64,000 nucleotides of DNA, from contig DASTXE010000004.1 in assembly GCA_035765535.1 (NCBI GenBank), positions 124,001 to 188,000 of the forward strand. Direction: 5' to 3'. Shown here piece by piece: positions 45,504 to 55,296 of the stretch (positions are counted from its first letter, which is position 1; the number at the start of each line of letters is the position of its first letter). The notes under the pieces are model-generated. The model was not told the origin of the DNA and searched no databases. It was given only the letters and a program-made list of their open reading frames with translations. Source of the stretch: Rickettsiales bacterium (lineage in GTDB: Bacteria > Pseudomonadota > Alphaproteobacteria > Rickettsiales > JABCZZ01). The position numbers and the translations under genes were made by a program.

Positions 45504-46792
45504 AGATTCTCAATCCTTATCATATGGGGGGGTTCAATCACCGAGTCCAGCGCTCCAATGGCATTGAGCGCGGCACGCATGCCTTTTTCGAGCGTTTCAT
45601 GCGTGGTCATCACTACCTGCACAGACTCGCCCGGCGCGTGGGAATGCTGCAGGAAGGAGCGCATGGAAATACCCTGATCACGGAAAATGCCCGTGATCGC
45701 AGCGAGCACGCCCGGTTTATCCGTGACTACAAGACGTACATAATAGGGCGAAACAAGCGTTTCAATGTCGGCCAGCGGCAGCGGTTTCAGATGGTCGGCC
45801 GCCACGGTGAACGGTTTATAAATGCCGCCGCGCGCGATATCGGCAATATCGCCCACAACGGAAGACGCTGTCGGCCCTTCACCGGCACCACGGCCTTCCA
45901 TGGTGATGCGCCCGATCGGGTCGCCATCCACCACAACGCCATTGAACACGCCGCTGACACGCCCGAGCGCAGATGCTTTTCCGACCAGGCATGGATGCAC
46001 GCGCTGCAATATGCCCTTTTCAGTACGTTGCGCGATACCCAGCAGTTTGATCGTGTAGCCGAGCTTATCGGCGAAATCCATATCCAGCACCGAAATGCCG
46101 CGAATGCCTTCCACATAGACAGCGCCGATATTCACCGGGCAGCCATAGGCCAAGCTTGTCATAATGGCAAGCTTATGCGCCGTGTCAACGCCGTCAATAT
46201 CGAATGACGGATCGGCTTCCGCATAACCCACACGCTGCGCTTCCGCGAGTGCAACGTCAAACTCCTTATGCTCGTCACGCATCGAGGTCAGGATGAAGTT
46301 ACAAGTGCCGTTCATAATACCGGCAATGCTCTTAAAATCGTTCGCCACCAACCCTTCACGTAGCGACTTGATGATCGGGATACCGCCCGCCACCGCCGCT
46401 TCATACGCCAGCATCGCGCCGGAAGCTTCCGCAATCCTGGCCAGCTCCGTGCCGTGATGCGCGATCAGTGCCTTGTTGGCCGTCACCACGTGCTTCCCGG
46501 CTTTAAGCGCGGATTCCACGAGTGTTTTTGCAATACCTTCCGAACCGCCGATCAGTTCCACTATGAGGTCGAGCCCCTTCATTCCCACCAGCTCTTCCAC
46601 CGAAGAAGCCCAATGAATGCCCTCGAGGTTCAGGATTTTTTGCTTTCCCTTGTCGCGCTCCAGTACAGCAACGACTTTGAGCGTTACACCGCAGCGTTCT
46701 TTCAGCAAAGAAGCATTGCTTTGCAGCAGCTTCAGCGTGCCGCCGCCAATGGTGCCGAGTCCGGCAATTGCAATATTAAAAATTTTTTCCAT
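45500..46792 (-). CDS. hom: Homoserine dehydrogenase
   Basis: 430 residues. NAD(P)-binding GLGTIGGGT at the N-terminus, catalytic domain with AGIMNGTCNFILT and FDIDGVDTAHKLAI, and a C-terminal ACT domain (VTDKPGVLAAITGIFRDQGI) for threonine feedback. It converts aspartate semialdehyde to homoserine, the substrate of ThrB at 2.1 kb. Translationally coupled to glpX. Confidence 0.95.
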   Translation of the reverse strand: MEKIFNIAIAGLGTIGGGTLKLLQSNASLLKERCGVTLKVVAVLERDKGKQKILNLEGIHWASSVEELVGMKGLDLIVELIGGSEGIAKTLVESALKAGKHVVTANKALIAHHGTELARIAEASGAMLAYEAAVAGGIPIIKSLREGLVANDFKSIAGIMNGTCNFILTSMRDEHKEFDVALAEAQRVGYAEADPSFDIDGVDTAHKLAIMTSLAYGCPVNIGAVYVEGIRGISVLDMDFADKLGYTIKLLGIAQRTEKGILQRVHPCLVGKASALGRVSGVFNGVVVDGDPIGRITMEGRGAGEGPTASSVVGDIADIARGGIYKPFTVAADHLKPLPLADIETLVSPYYVRLVVTDKPGVLAAITGIFRDQGISMRSFLQHSHAPGESVQVVMTTHETLEKGMRAALNAIGALDSVIEPPHMIRIENL

Positions 46793-46915
46793 CCGGTTTT
46801 GTTATCCCAATCCTTTCCGCTTTGCAAGCATAACACGGCCAATATCCAAGAATTTCCTTGTCTTGCCCGCGAAAGCTGGTATCCGTAGGCATAAAATGAA
46901 CCGCGGAATTCAGCC

Positions 46916-47470
46916 ATGTTCAAAAATGCGAGCCCCGTCACCATGTTCCTGCTCTCAGCCTTTGTGCTGCTGATGGGAGTCTATCTGCACGTGCAGACAC
47001 GCAAATACGGCGCAGGGCTCGGGCAGGAAATGATAAGCGGAACCGTACCGGATTTTACCTGGCAGGATTTCAACGGCAAATCGCACGACATCAAGGAACT
47101 GAAAGGCCGCACTCTGGTTATTCATTTCTGGGCGAGCTGGTGCGGTCCGTGCCGCAAGGAATTCCCCTCCCTGCTTGCGACCGCAAAAGCGGATAAGGAC
47201 GTCACATTTCTAACCATCTCCGGTGACGATACGCTCGCAAGCGCAGAGAAATTTGTGGAGCAGTCGCAGAAGGATGCAAACGCGAAAGACCTGCCGAACG
47301 TGCTTTACGCATTCGACCCGGAAAAAAAAGTTGCTTTCGACATTTTCCAGACTGCCGTTTACCCCGAAAGCATTCTCGTGGATAAAACCCAGCAGATGCA
47401 CCACAAATTCCCAGGCGCTGTGGACTGGCAGAGTGCCGAAGTGCAGGACGCGCTGAAATCCGTAAAATAA
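46916..47470 (+). CDS. TlpA-like membrane-anchored thioredoxin
   Basis: 184 residues. N-terminal anchor (about 9-25), then a thioredoxin fold with HFWASWCGPCRKEFP (CGPC near residues 79-82) and cis-Pro in TAVYPES. It faces the periplasm and would reduce apocytochromes or Cu-site cysteines. No ccm genes adjoin. It is divergent from hom. Confidence 0.88.
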   Translation: MFKNASPVTMFLLSAFVLLMGVYLHVQTRKYGAGLGQEMISGTVPDFTWQDFNGKSHDIKELKGRTLVIHFWASWCGPCRKEFPSLLATAKADKDVTFLTISGDDTLASAEKFVEQSQKDANAKDLPNVLYAFDPEKKVAFDIFQTAVYPESILVDKTQQMHHKFPGAVDWQSAEVQDALKSVK

Positions 47471-47475
47471 CGTTT

Positions 47476-48045
47476 CTAGTGAAACTTCTTACCCTCATGC
47501 AGCATGGCAAGAATGCTTTCCATGCGTTTCTGCCGTGTTTCCGGTTTCTTCGCCGTCTGCAGCCGCCAGGTAATGGCATAGAGATTGGCTTTATTAAGCG
47601 TGGCAAAAAACGCGGAGGCTTTCTTATCCTTAGCAAGTGCCTGTAAAAAATCCTCCGGCATCGTGGCACTGGACGCCGCATCATAGGCTTTCTCCCAGCG
47701 CCCATCCTGTTTCGCCGCTTCGATTTCTTTTAACCCTGCCGCCTGCATGCGGCCTTCCTTGATCAGGCGCTCCACATGCTCGCGGTTCTTTTTAGACCAG
47801 AGACTGCCTTTGCGGCGCGGTGTGAATTTCTGCAGCCACGCGGATTCGTCATGCGTTTTCTTCTGCCCGTCGATCCAGCCGTAGCATAGCGCTACGTCCA
47901 GCGCCTCTGCATAGGTCAGCGCTTTCTCATCGACCGATTTTTTAATTAATTTGAGCCATACACCATTGCTGTCAGCCTGATGCTGCTTAATCCATTTCTC
48001 CCACGCCTCCTTATGAGGAAAAGATAAAATATTCTGCTCTGCCAT
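47476..48045 (-). CDS. YdeI/OmpD-associated family protein
   Basis: 189 residues. W-rich start (KEAWEKWIKQHQADSNGVWLKL), ALDVALCYGWIDGQ, FTPRRKGSLWSKKNREHVERL and the C-terminal RWEKAYD are family signatures. Members are linked to bacteriocin or antimicrobial-peptide resistance in some bacteria, but the activity is unknown. Convergent with the thioredoxin gene by 5 bp. Confidence 0.88.
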   Translation of the reverse strand: MAEQNILSFPHKEAWEKWIKQHQADSNGVWLKLIKKSVDEKALTYAEALDVALCYGWIDGQKKTHDESAWLQKFTPRRKGSLWSKKNREHVERLIKEGRMQAAGLKEIEAAKQDGRWEKAYDAASSATMPEDFLQALAKDKKASAFFATLNKANLYAITWRLQTAKKPETRQKRMESILAMLHEGKKFH

Positions 48046-48206
48046 ATTAATACTCTACCAAAATAGAATTATATTATAATATCTTATGCCCATAAAACAG
48101 CACCATACTGCTGACACCGTACATCATTTCATAAAATCTGTACATTACGGTAAAGCTTGTGCTAAACTCTTGTTCATCAATCTTAAATCCCCGCAAGAGC
48201 TACGTC

Positions 48207-48665
48207 ATGGACCACATACCCAACGCCGAGAACGAAAGACGTTTGCCCGTACGGCTGCTCAATTACTGGAATAAGATTCGAGGTTCGCGCCGCTTTCCTT
48301 CTGAAAGACTGATCGAACCGGAAGAAATCGCTGCGCTTTGGGATCATTGCTATCTGATACAGGTCAACGATCTGGAAAACCGCCTCAAGGCGGATTTCAC
48401 TTACCTGGGCCCGGAAATCGTTAAAACCTACAAACAGTACCTCGCCGGGGAAGATACGCAGGATATCATCGTGCCTAACTCCAGCAAACTCGTTCCGAAC
48501 TTCCGCCAGGTGATCGAACGCAAGGAACCTATCATGCAGGCAGATGTCTTCATCACCAGCCGCGGCAATACCATCCGCTTCCGCCAGTGCATGCTGCCGC
48601 TGGGCGAGCATGACGACCGCGTGGAAGCCATCTTCGGCTGCATGCAGCTGAAGCTTTATCCTTAA
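48207..48665 (+). CDS. PAS-domain (PAS_5 family) protein
   Basis: 152 residues. LLNYWNKIRGSRRFPSERLIEPEEIAALW-type N-terminus and a PAS-like core (DFTYLGPEIVKTYKQYLAG, FITSRGNTIRFRQCMLPLGE) match the single-domain PAS_5 proteins that alphaproteobacteria carry in several copies. No output domain. Start chosen at ATG 48207; the frame is open to 48159. Repeat family 2 begins right after the stop. Confidence 0.82.
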   Translation: MDHIPNAENERRLPVRLLNYWNKIRGSRRFPSERLIEPEEIAALWDHCYLIQVNDLENRLKADFTYLGPEIVKTYKQYLAGEDTQDIIVPNSSKLVPNFRQVIERKEPIMQADVFITSRGNTIRFRQCMLPLGEHDDRVEAIFGCMQLKLYP

Positions 48666-48671
48666 GTCATT

Positions 48672-48866
48672 TAAGGGGGCTAGTTCGCCTCCCTTCGCGT
48701 GACGCTACCCCCTCGCTTCGCGGAGTCGTCGCTTTGCTCCTCCGCGTATCCACGCAATTATCGTGGAACAAGAAGCGAAGCCAGTAGGCTGAGCCCTTTA
48801 GTCGCCGAAGGCGTTAGGCTCATCGCGGAGGCCAGAAGGCCGAAGCGGGAGCACTCAAATAAACTA
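48672..48866. repeat. Dispersed repeat, family 2 copy A
   Basis: The left 85 bp (48672-48756) correspond, in reverse orientation, to 55297-55382. Both have a terminal hairpin (AAGGGGG...CCTCCCTT here), then ACCCCCTCGCTTCGCGG, GTCGTCG and CTCCTCCGCGTATCCACG. The right part (48757-48866) has short internal inverted repeats (GCCGAAGGC, AGGCCAGAAGGCCG) and resembles 38667-38699. The element fills the whole gap between the converging PAS gene and mscL, and its end includes the mscL stop codon. Confidence 0.75.
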
Positions 48867-49250
48867 TTTCTTCAACAAATCCCTGATTTCGGTCAGCAGT
48901 TGCTGATCGGTTGTGAGCTTGGGTTTAGCTTCTTCTGCGCGCTTGATCTTATTGATCAGTTTGACGAACATGAAAATCACAAAGGCAATGATTGTAAAAT
49001 CAAACACGCTTTGCAGGAACTTGCCGTAGCTCAGCACGACAGCAGGTTTGCCGTCGGAAGCTGCTTTCAGCGTCAGCGCGAAATTGGAAAAATCAATCCC
49101 ACCGATCAGCAGCCCGAGCGGCGGCATGATGACATCCCCCACCAGCGAGGATACGATCTTACCGAATGCCGCGCCGATAATAACACCGACTGCCAGATCA
49201 AGCGCGTTGCCTTTGACCGCGAACTCGCGAAACTCTTTCATAATGCTCAT
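48864..49250 (-). CDS. mscL: Large-conductance mechanosensitive channel MscL
   Basis: 128 residues. [44 protein letters not shown] first helix, a second helix near 75-100 and a C-terminal charged bundle ([11 protein letters not shown]). It is an osmotic emergency valve. Normal length. Confidence 0.95.
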   Translation of the reverse strand: MSIMKEFREFAVKGNALDLAVGVIIGAAFGKIVSSLVGDVIMPPLGLLIGGIDFSNFALTLKAASDGKPAVVLSYGKFLQSVFDFTIIAFVIFMFVKLINKIKRAEEAKPKLTTDQQLLTEIRDLLKK

Positions 49251-49327
49251 ACATCTCTCCTCTCATGGGGTTATCGCAGGGGAGTATAAAGTATCTCAAG
49301 GCGAATGCAATGCGGTGAGTATTGGCA

Positions 49328-49885
49328 TTAATCTGTGATAAGACGAATAACTTTTGCCGGGTTGCCTGCAACCATGGTATTCGCGGGAACGTCTTTGGTT
49401 ACCACTGACCCGGCTGCAACGACTGCGTTCTCACCGATTGTGACCCCACCGATGATAATCGCACCGGTAGCTATCCAGACATTTCTCTCGATCACGATGG
49501 GCTTTGCAATTACATGAGAACGCCGCTTGGAAGGCTCAAGCGCATGACCGGCTGTGACGATACTGACGTTAGGCCCGATCATCACATCATCACCGATATC
49601 GAGCCCGCCAAAGTCACATACATTACAATTCTGGTTAATGAAAACATTACGCCCGATGCGAGTCTCTGCTCCACCTGCCATATAGAATGGGGGAGCCAGC
49701 AGGAAACTGTCATCCACCTGCTTGCCGATAAGCTCACTGAACAGGGCGCGGACTTCATCCGCATCATTGAACGTTAAACGATTGAGCTTAGCAGTGATCG
49801 CCATGGCATGTTTAACATTCGCCACCATCGCCGCGGATTCAGGCGTTTTGTGCACAATGACAATGGTCTGGTTGTCATTCGGCAT
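49328..49885 (-). CDS. Maltose/galactoside O-acetyltransferase-like protein
   Basis: 185 residues, left-handed beta-helix of hexapeptide repeats (IGRNVFINQNCNVCDFGGLDIGDDV, IGENAVVAAGSVVTKDVPANTMVAGNPAKVI) with catalytic His in SIVTAGHAL. It acetylates a sugar with acetyl-CoA; the acceptor is unknown. It starts 6 bp after motB and is probably cotranscribed with motAB, which is unusual and could point to modification of a flagellum-linked glycan. Confidence 0.87.
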   Translation of the reverse strand: MPNDNQTIVIVHKTPESAAMVANVKHAMAITAKLNRLTFNDADEVRALFSELIGKQVDDSFLLAPPFYMAGGAETRIGRNVFINQNCNVCDFGGLDIGDDVMIGPNVSIVTAGHALEPSKRRSHVIAKPIVIERNVWIATGAIIIGGVTIGENAVVAAGSVVTKDVPANTMVAGNPAKVIRLITD

Positions 49886-49891
49886 GAGAAC

Positions 49892-50851
49892 TTAACGAGC
49901 CTTGGCTGGCGCAGCAGGCTTTGGCGGAGGCGCTATGACACCATCCGTCGCTTTGGGAACGGTCAGCATATCCGGCGGTGCCGGTGTCTGTTCATCCAGC
50001 GTTTTAAGATAAGCCGCACGCAGCAGCACAATGGTGGTGCGGCGGTTGCGCGGCGAGGTGGGATGCTTGGGGTCCAGCAGCTCCTGGTCGGCACGCCCTA
50101 CAACCTTGGCCACCCTGCCCGGTTCCATATTGGTCGTCATCAGGAAACGCCGCGCGGCATTGGCGCGGTCCGCCGTCAGCTCCCAGTTCGTATAGGCGCC
50201 GTAATTTTCCATGTAGTTCGTCGCTTCCGTATGCCCGGTGATGGAAATCTGGTTCGGCATCTGCATGATGATCTTGGACATCTCGCGCAGGATCTTTTCA
50301 CCCGCCTGCGTCAGCTGGGCACCGCCCGGTTCGAACATGGGAAGCTTATCGTCGTCGATCAGCTCAATCTTCAAACCTTCCGGCGACTGCTCCACGATAA
50401 CATTATCCTTAAAGTCCCTGAAGTTCGGGTCTTCTTCCATGGCCTGCTTGATATTCTTTTCCGCCTTATCGAAAAGATAAGCATCCTTAGTGGATTCCAC
50501 AGGCGCCTGCTTATCCATTTTCTGCGAGGTCGGCCCCTGCGGCATTTTGCCTACGATGATACCCGGAGGGCTGCGTTCCGCCACCTTGCGCCCTTCATCA
50601 TAACTCGTCTTGCCGCCTTTGAATCCGATGCCCGCCGCATCGCGTATGCCGATGGTCGGCGTAAAATATTCGGCAATACCTTCCTTCTGCGACTGTGCGG
50701 TTGCCTGTAGTAACCACAGCAGAAGGAAAAACGCCATCATCGCTGTTACGAAATCCGCATAGGCCACTTTCCATGCGCCGCCATGATGACCGCCATGACC
50801 GCCCTTCTTGACCTTTTTGATGATAATGGATGCTTCTTTATTATCCGCCAT
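49892..50851 (-). CDS. motB: Flagellar motor stator MotB
   Basis: 319 residues. Membrane helix with the proton-carrying Asp33 in KVAYADFVTAMMAFFLLLW. A plug region follows and an OmpA-like peptidoglycan-binding domain from about 185 (ISITGHTEA, LTADRANAARRFL). The C-terminus is Pro/Ala-rich. Partner motA is 66 bp upstream. No other flagellar gene is present in the window. Confidence 0.92.
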   Translation of the reverse strand: MADNKEASIIIKKVKKGGHGGHHGGAWKVAYADFVTAMMAFFLLLWLLQATAQSQKEGIAEYFTPTIGIRDAAGIGFKGGKTSYDEGRKVAERSPPGIIVGKMPQGPTSQKMDKQAPVESTKDAYLFDKAEKNIKQAMEEDPNFRDFKDNVIVEQSPEGLKIELIDDDKLPMFEPGGAQLTQAGEKILREMSKIIMQMPNQISITGHTEATNYMENYGAYTNWELTADRANAARRFLMTTNMEPGRVAKVVGRADQELLDPKHPTSPRNRRTTIVLLRAAYLKTLDEQTPAPPDMLTVPKATDGVIAPPPKPAAPAKAR

Positions 50852-50917
50852 TGCCTGCCTGCCTCACTCACTCAGGCCAGTCTATCATTGTTTCGTGTAA
50901 AACGCCACGCTGCCAGT

Positions 50918-51793
50918 CTATCCTGCAGCGGGTGCTGCACTACCGATATTATTGACCGCTTCATCGATTTCCTGGAATGTCGGTCTTTCATGACTGTCAA
51001 TGCTTGCGCGCGCAAACTCGATCGAAACGACCGGCGCATTGCCGTGCAGATGTGCAAGCAGCGCTACTTTGATACATTGCAGGTATTTGACATCATCCTC
51101 GTAGTAAGCCCCAATGAATTTCCCCATGGGGCTCAGAAAACCGTAGGAGATCAGAATACCGGAAAACGTACCGACCAGCGCCGCGCCGATAAGGCTGCCA
51201 AGAACCGCCGGCGGCTCGGTGATACTGCCCATCGTCGTAATCACGCCGAGCACTGCCGCTACAATACCGAGCGCCGGCATGGCGTCGCCCGTATTGACGA
51301 TAGCCGTGGAAATACGTTCATGCTCATGGTGATGCGACTCCAGGTCGCGCTCCATCAGCTCCTCAATCTGGTAATGGTCTTCCACGCCCATCGTCATCAC
51401 GCGGATATTGTCGCACAGGAAGGCAACCGCATGATGGTTATGCAGAAACTTGGGGTAAGAGGAAAATAACGAGCTTTCATGCGGGTTCTCGATATGGCTT
51501 TCCATCTCGAGCATGCCCTTGGTCTTCATGGTTTTGAAGGTAACGTAAAGCAGCAGCAAAAGCTCCGTATAATCCGCTTTCTTATACGGCGACCCCTTCA
51601 TGAGGAACTTCATGCTCTTCCCGGCATCCTTCACCACCTTGATAGGATTGGCGATCAGAAACTGGCCAAGGGCCGCGCCGCAGATAATGATAAATTCGTT
51701 CGGCTGCCACAGCACCGCGAGATTGCCGTGATGCATGACATACCCGCCGACAACCGAGCCGAGAACTACAACGAATCCAACAATAAACAGCAT
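50918..51793 (-). CDS. motA: Flagellar motor stator MotA
   Basis: 291 residues with four membrane helices. The N-terminal GFVVVLGSVVGGYVMHHGNLAVLWQ, the GDAMPALGIVAAVLGVITTMGSI helix and the cytoplasmic charged loop between helices 2 and 3 are typical. It pairs with MotB to make the proton channel that turns the flagellum. Confidence 0.93.
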   Translation of the reverse strand: MLFIVGFVVVLGSVVGGYVMHHGNLAVLWQPNEFIIICGAALGQFLIANPIKVVKDAGKSMKFLMKGSPYKKADYTELLLLLYVTFKTMKTKGMLEMESHIENPHESSLFSSYPKFLHNHHAVAFLCDNIRVMTMGVEDHYQIEELMERDLESHHHEHERISTAIVNTGDAMPALGIVAAVLGVITTMGSITEPPAVLGSLIGAALVGTFSGILISYGFLSPMGKFIGAYYEDDVKYLQCIKVALLAHLHGNAPVVSIEFARASIDSHERPTFQEIDEAVNNIGSAAPAAG

Positions 51794-51946
51794 AGACCTT
51801 ACGCGTTAAGTTGACACAGGAAACCATCCCCGCCGGTATGAACAGTGTATAGTTTAACGTTTATGAAGAAAGAAAAAAAGGAAAGAATCGTTTTTTTATC
51901 CGTAATTGCGGCTTTTCGGACATACCGCACTAACCTGATTTGACAC

Positions 51947-52013
51947 GGGGGGCCCGCGGAGCGCGATCGCCTTCGGCGATACGCAACTCCACGGGCTCCC
52001 ACTGGGTCAGTGC
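51947..52013. other. Large GC-rich hairpin 3' of the 78-residue gene
   Basis: A nested inverted repeat: GGGGGGCCCGCGGAG ... CTCCACGGGCTCCC with a perfect inner ATCGCC-TTC-GGCGAT. A second small hairpin CACTG-GGT-CAGTG (52000-52012) includes the stop codon of the minus-strand gene. No T-run. The adjoining 51794-51946 is AT-rich, upstream of motA, and shows no other feature. Confidence 0.55.
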
Positions 52014-52243
52014 AGCGTGTTGTTGGCCAGGATGCAGACCACCCTGTTCAGCGGCCTCTCATCCTGCGACGAGCAGGTCTGGCTCGGCGTCGGAACGGCC
52101 ACCGTCTGTGCCGCAGTCGGAACCGGACGCGACGTGGGGGTGTACTGCGCCGACGGAGTCGTTCCGCTGTTGGTCACCACCAGCAGAAAGGTGAAAACGG
52201 TCGCCGACACTGCAGCACCAGCCGCAATCAGCCAGTTACGCAT
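52007..52243 (-). CDS. Orphan 78-residue secreted or membrane-anchored protein
   Basis: 78 residues. N-terminal MRNWLIAAGAAVSATVFTFLLVV is a signal anchor. Thr/Pro/Ser-rich middle (about 25-55), then CSSQDERPLNRVVCILANN with two Cys able to form a disulfide. GGGAGAAG precedes the ATG by six bases. The DNA is visibly richer in GC than its neighbours, including strings of GCC, CCG and ACG codons, suggesting acquisition. The leader has a UUCG-capped hairpin (AGGAC-TTCG-GTCCT, 52262-52276). Its promoter carries the 7-4-7 box. No relative recognised. Confidence 0.6.
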   Translation of the reverse strand: MRNWLIAAGAAVSATVFTFLLVVTNSGTTPSAQYTPTSRPVPTAAQTVAVPTPSQTCSSQDERPLNRVVCILANNTLH

Positions 52244-52384
52244 ATCTTCTCCCTACGGAGCTCAAGGACCGAAGTCCTGTATCTTTCAATCGGTTCGGGC
52301 ATGGTCTCTGGCATTCTCCACACCGCAATCGGCAGGGAGAATGACCACAAAATCACGATCAGACCACGCCGATGAATCGCGGGG

Positions 52385-52431
52385 ATCATAACACAAGCAC
52401 GTGCTCACCGATAATGAAGGTTTTATGACAA
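52385..52431 (-). promoter_or_regulatory. Promoter with 7-4-7 Pho-box-like direct repeat (copy 3)
   Basis: TTGTCAT-AAAA-CCTTCAT (52414-52431, minus strand), 23 nt, then TATGAT (52385-52390). Box and spacing match copy 2 (24534-24580) and copy 1 (3620-3666). The predicted leader to the ATG at 52243 is about 135 nt. Confidence 0.65.
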
Positions 52432-52450
52432 CGTCATCCGGTTGGATAAT

Positions 52451-53431
52451 TTAGGCTTTTCCCCTCATCAGGCTGCGCATGGTCAACGCGACGGCAGCAT
52501 ACGCCGTAAACAACATGACAAGCCCCATACGCATAGTTTCTATGCTTGCAAGTACTGCAAGGCTGATAAGCAGCAGATTCAGCAGCGAAATCTGCTCCAC
52601 CACCTGACGATGGCTTAAACCAGCCCGCACAGCCTGCTGGTATGCATGCTGCGAGTGCGCCTCCCAGACTTTTTCACCGCGTAAGCCCCGCTTCACCAAC
52701 GTGAATGTCGCATCGCCCAGATAATAGGCAGGCAGGATAAGCGCAGAAATCCATGCCCCCTGCAACGCGAGGCTGATGAGCAGATAGCCCATCAGGAACC
52801 CAAGCGGTATACTGCCCACATCGCCCATAAACAGCTTGGCGGGTGAACGATTGAACCAGTAAAACCCGAGCACCGCAGCCGCGATAATGCCGCAGGAACC
52901 GGCAAGCCACAACGGAAGCAAAGGCTTGATCGCCACGCAAACGCTGATACCTACCGCCATCATGACGACCTGCATGGAGGTAATGCCATCAATCCCATCC
53001 ATGAAGTTTGTGAGATTAATGAACCACAGCCAGCACAGCGCAAGCCCAATCCATTCGAGCGCCTGAGGCACGGCATCCGGCAGCAGACGCCCATGCAGCA
53101 CCGGAATGGCAATCATCACTGCGATCGCCTGCGCTAGGAACCGCACACGCGCAGGCAGCCCGCGCATATCATCCACGAAGGAAATCCCTGCAAGCAACAG
53201 CGCCGCCGCCACGATCCGCCAATCCATACCGTAAAGCGCAAGCAGCGGCAGGCTCACCGCCATCATCGCAATCCCGCCGCCGCGCGGTGTCACGGCTTTG
53301 TGGTTGCTGCGCGCATTGGGCGTATCCATTACGCGGTATTTGCGCAAAAGCCTGAGCGCAAGCCCCGTTCCCACCAGCGAAAGCACCAAAGCAGCAAGCA
53401 TGTAGGGAAGAAATTCCATTGCCATATTCAC
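52451..53431 (-). CDS. Glycosyltransferase family 4 (WecA/WbpL-like phosphosugar transferase)
   Basis: 326 residues with about ten membrane helices. [19 protein letters not shown] (Asp pair), [14 protein letters not shown] and [14 protein letters not shown] are the polyprenyl-phosphate HexNAc-1-P transferase motifs. It starts O-antigen or other envelope glycan synthesis on undecaprenyl phosphate. Its start overlaps the mutL stop by four bases, an odd but clear coupling. Confidence 0.9.
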   Translation of the reverse strand: MNMAMEFLPYMLAALVLSLVGTGLALRLLRKYRVMDTPNARSNHKAVTPRGGGIAMMAVSLPLLALYGMDWRIVAAALLLAGISFVDDMRGLPARVRFLAQAIAVMIAIPVLHGRLLPDAVPQALEWIGLALCWLWFINLTNFMDGIDGITSMQVVMMAVGISVCVAIKPLLPLWLAGSCGIIAAAVLGFYWFNRSPAKLFMGDVGSIPLGFLMGYLLISLALQGAWISALILPAYYLGDATFTLVKRGLRGEKVWEAHSQHAYQQAVRAGLSHRQVVEQISLLNLLLISLAVLASIETMRMGLVMLFTAYAAVALTMRSLMRGKA

Positions 53432-55209
53432 CGCCTGCCGAATAGTTTTTCAATATCGCTGAGCTTGAGCTCCACATAGGTCGGGCGGCCGTGATTACAC
53501 TGGCCGGAATGCGGCGTCGCCTCCATCTGGCGCAGCAGCGCGTTCATCTCATCGATGCGCAACGCCCTCCCCGCGCGCACGCTGCCATGGCACGCCATTG
53601 TCCCACAGATATGCTCAAGCTTATCCCGCAACGCCAGCGCCTCTCCGAACTCCCGCAAATCGTCCGCAAGACTGATCACCAGCGCCCGTACATCCGTATC
53701 CCCAAGCAGCGTCGGCACTTCGCGCACCACGACGGAGCCTTCCCCGAACCCTTCCAGCACTAGCCCCAGCGCCGCGAATTCATCCGCGCGTTTGGCGAGG
53801 TTGGAAGCGTCCGGCTCGCCCAGCTCTACCACTTCCGGAATCAAAAGCTTCTGCCGCGCAATGCCCGTCTCCGCGATGGATTCCTTCATGCGCTCATACA
53901 CCAGTCGCTCATGCGCCGCATGCTGGTCAACGATCACCAGCCCATCCGCCGTCTGGCTCACAATATACGTGTTATGCACCTGTCCGCGCGCAGCACCGAG
54001 ACGATAATTCTCATAGCCCTGCACCGCAGGCGCTTCCGGGGCGCGTGCCAGCGGCGCCTGCTGTATGGCGCTTGCAAAGAATTGCAGCGGAGCAGCTTCC
54101 GCCACCTGTCCACGCGGCGTAAAGGCCATATTCGGAGTGTAATAATAGGGTTGCTGCGCATTGGCCGCGATGAGCGATTGCGCCATATCCGCCACTGTCG
54201 TGGAAGCACGTTGCGCCCCTCCGGCAATCGCCTGCTTGAGCGCACTGATGATCGTGCCGCGCACAAGCCCCGTCTCGCGAAAACGCACTTCCGCTTTGGC
54301 CGGATGGACGTTCACATCCACATTATCCGGCGGCAGGTCGATAAACAGCGCCACAACCGGATGGCGGTTACGTTCCAGAAAATCCTGATAGGCAGCTTTT
54401 ACCACCCCCAGCAGCAATTTATCACGCACGGGGCGGCCATTGACGAACAGATACTGTTCGGTCGAAGTACCACGGTTATAAGTCGGCAAGCTCGCAAAAC
54501 CGGAAATACGGATGCCTTCGCGCTGTGCGTCAATCGGCAGCGCATTGGCGCGGAACTCACGCCCCAGAATCTCGGAAAGCCGCTCAATACGCGCATCCAG
54601 CAATTCCCCCTGCGCTCCGTCATAACGCGCGAGGCTGCGCTCATCGCTGGTCAGGGAAAAGCTGACGGAAGGATTCGCCATCGCCAGCCGCATGAGAATG
54701 TCTTTCGCCTGCTCTACCTCGGTGCGATCCGCCCGCAAGAACTTCAAACGTGCGGGTGTCGCATAAAATAAATCGCGCACTTCCACGGTCGTGCCATGCT
54801 TATGCGCCGCCGGAACGGGCTCGAACGCCTCCCCACCTTCCACCACCACCTGCCACGCATCTTCCGCGCCTTGCTTGCGGCTTGTGATGCTCAGGCGGCT
54901 GACCGAGCCGATGGACGGTAGCGCCTCTCCACGAAACCCCAGATGCCGCACATGCAGCAGGTCATCGTCAGGCAGTTTTGAGGTCGCATGACGTTCAATG
55001 CATAAGGAAAGCTCGTCACGCGTCATGCCGGAGCCGTTATCGCTTACACGGATAAGCGCCTTCCCGGCCAGTTGCAGCGTCACGTCAATCCGCGTCGCCC
55101 CAGCGTCAATGGCGTTTTCCACAAGCTCCTTCACAGCAGACGCCGGACGCTCGATTACCTCGCCTGCGGCGATGCGGTTAACGGTAGTAGGGGGAAGTAT
55201 ACGAATCAT
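53428..55209 (-). CDS. mutL: DNA mismatch repair protein MutL
   Basis: 593 residues. GHKL ATPase motifs [20 protein letters not shown] and [14 protein letters not shown] at the N-terminus. The C-terminal half has [12 protein letters not shown], the DQHA-x2-E-x4-E endonuclease motif, so this MutL should nick DNA (as in mutH-less bacteria). Start ATG 55209 (MIRILPP) follows the family; the frame is open to 55245. Confidence 0.95.
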   Translation of the reverse strand: MIRILPPTTVNRIAAGEVIERPASAVKELVENAIDAGATRIDVTLQLAGKALIRVSDNGSGMTRDELSLCIERHATSKLPDDDLLHVRHLGFRGEALPSIGSVSRLSITSRKQGAEDAWQVVVEGGEAFEPVPAAHKHGTTVEVRDLFYATPARLKFLRADRTEVEQAKDILMRLAMANPSVSFSLTSDERSLARYDGAQGELLDARIERLSEILGREFRANALPIDAQREGIRISGFASLPTYNRGTSTEQYLFVNGRPVRDKLLLGVVKAAYQDFLERNRHPVVALFIDLPPDNVDVNVHPAKAEVRFRETGLVRGTIISALKQAIAGGAQRASTTVADMAQSLIAANAQQPYYYTPNMAFTPRGQVAEAAPLQFFASAIQQAPLARAPEAPAVQGYENYRLGAARGQVHNTYIVSQTADGLVIVDQHAAHERLVYERMKESIAETGIARQKLLIPEVVELGEPDASNLAKRADEFAALGLVLEGFGEGSVVVREVPTLLGDTDVRALVISLADDLREFGEALALRDKLEHICGTMACHGSVRAGRALRIDEMNALLRQMEATPHSGQCNHGRPTYVELKLSDIEKLFGRR

Positions 55210-55296
55210 AGGGGTTGGGGTCCAAGCTTGCTCGCCCCAATACATACCTCAAAACGCCGTCCAAGGTAAAGCTTTTGCATTGCCCAGCCAATCTCT

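Noticed and set aside
46860..46895. Possible copy of a common CCCGCGAAAGC-type REP sequence (GCCCGCGAAAGCTGGTATCC)
   Set aside because: Only one degenerate copy was noticed; not enough to call a repeat.
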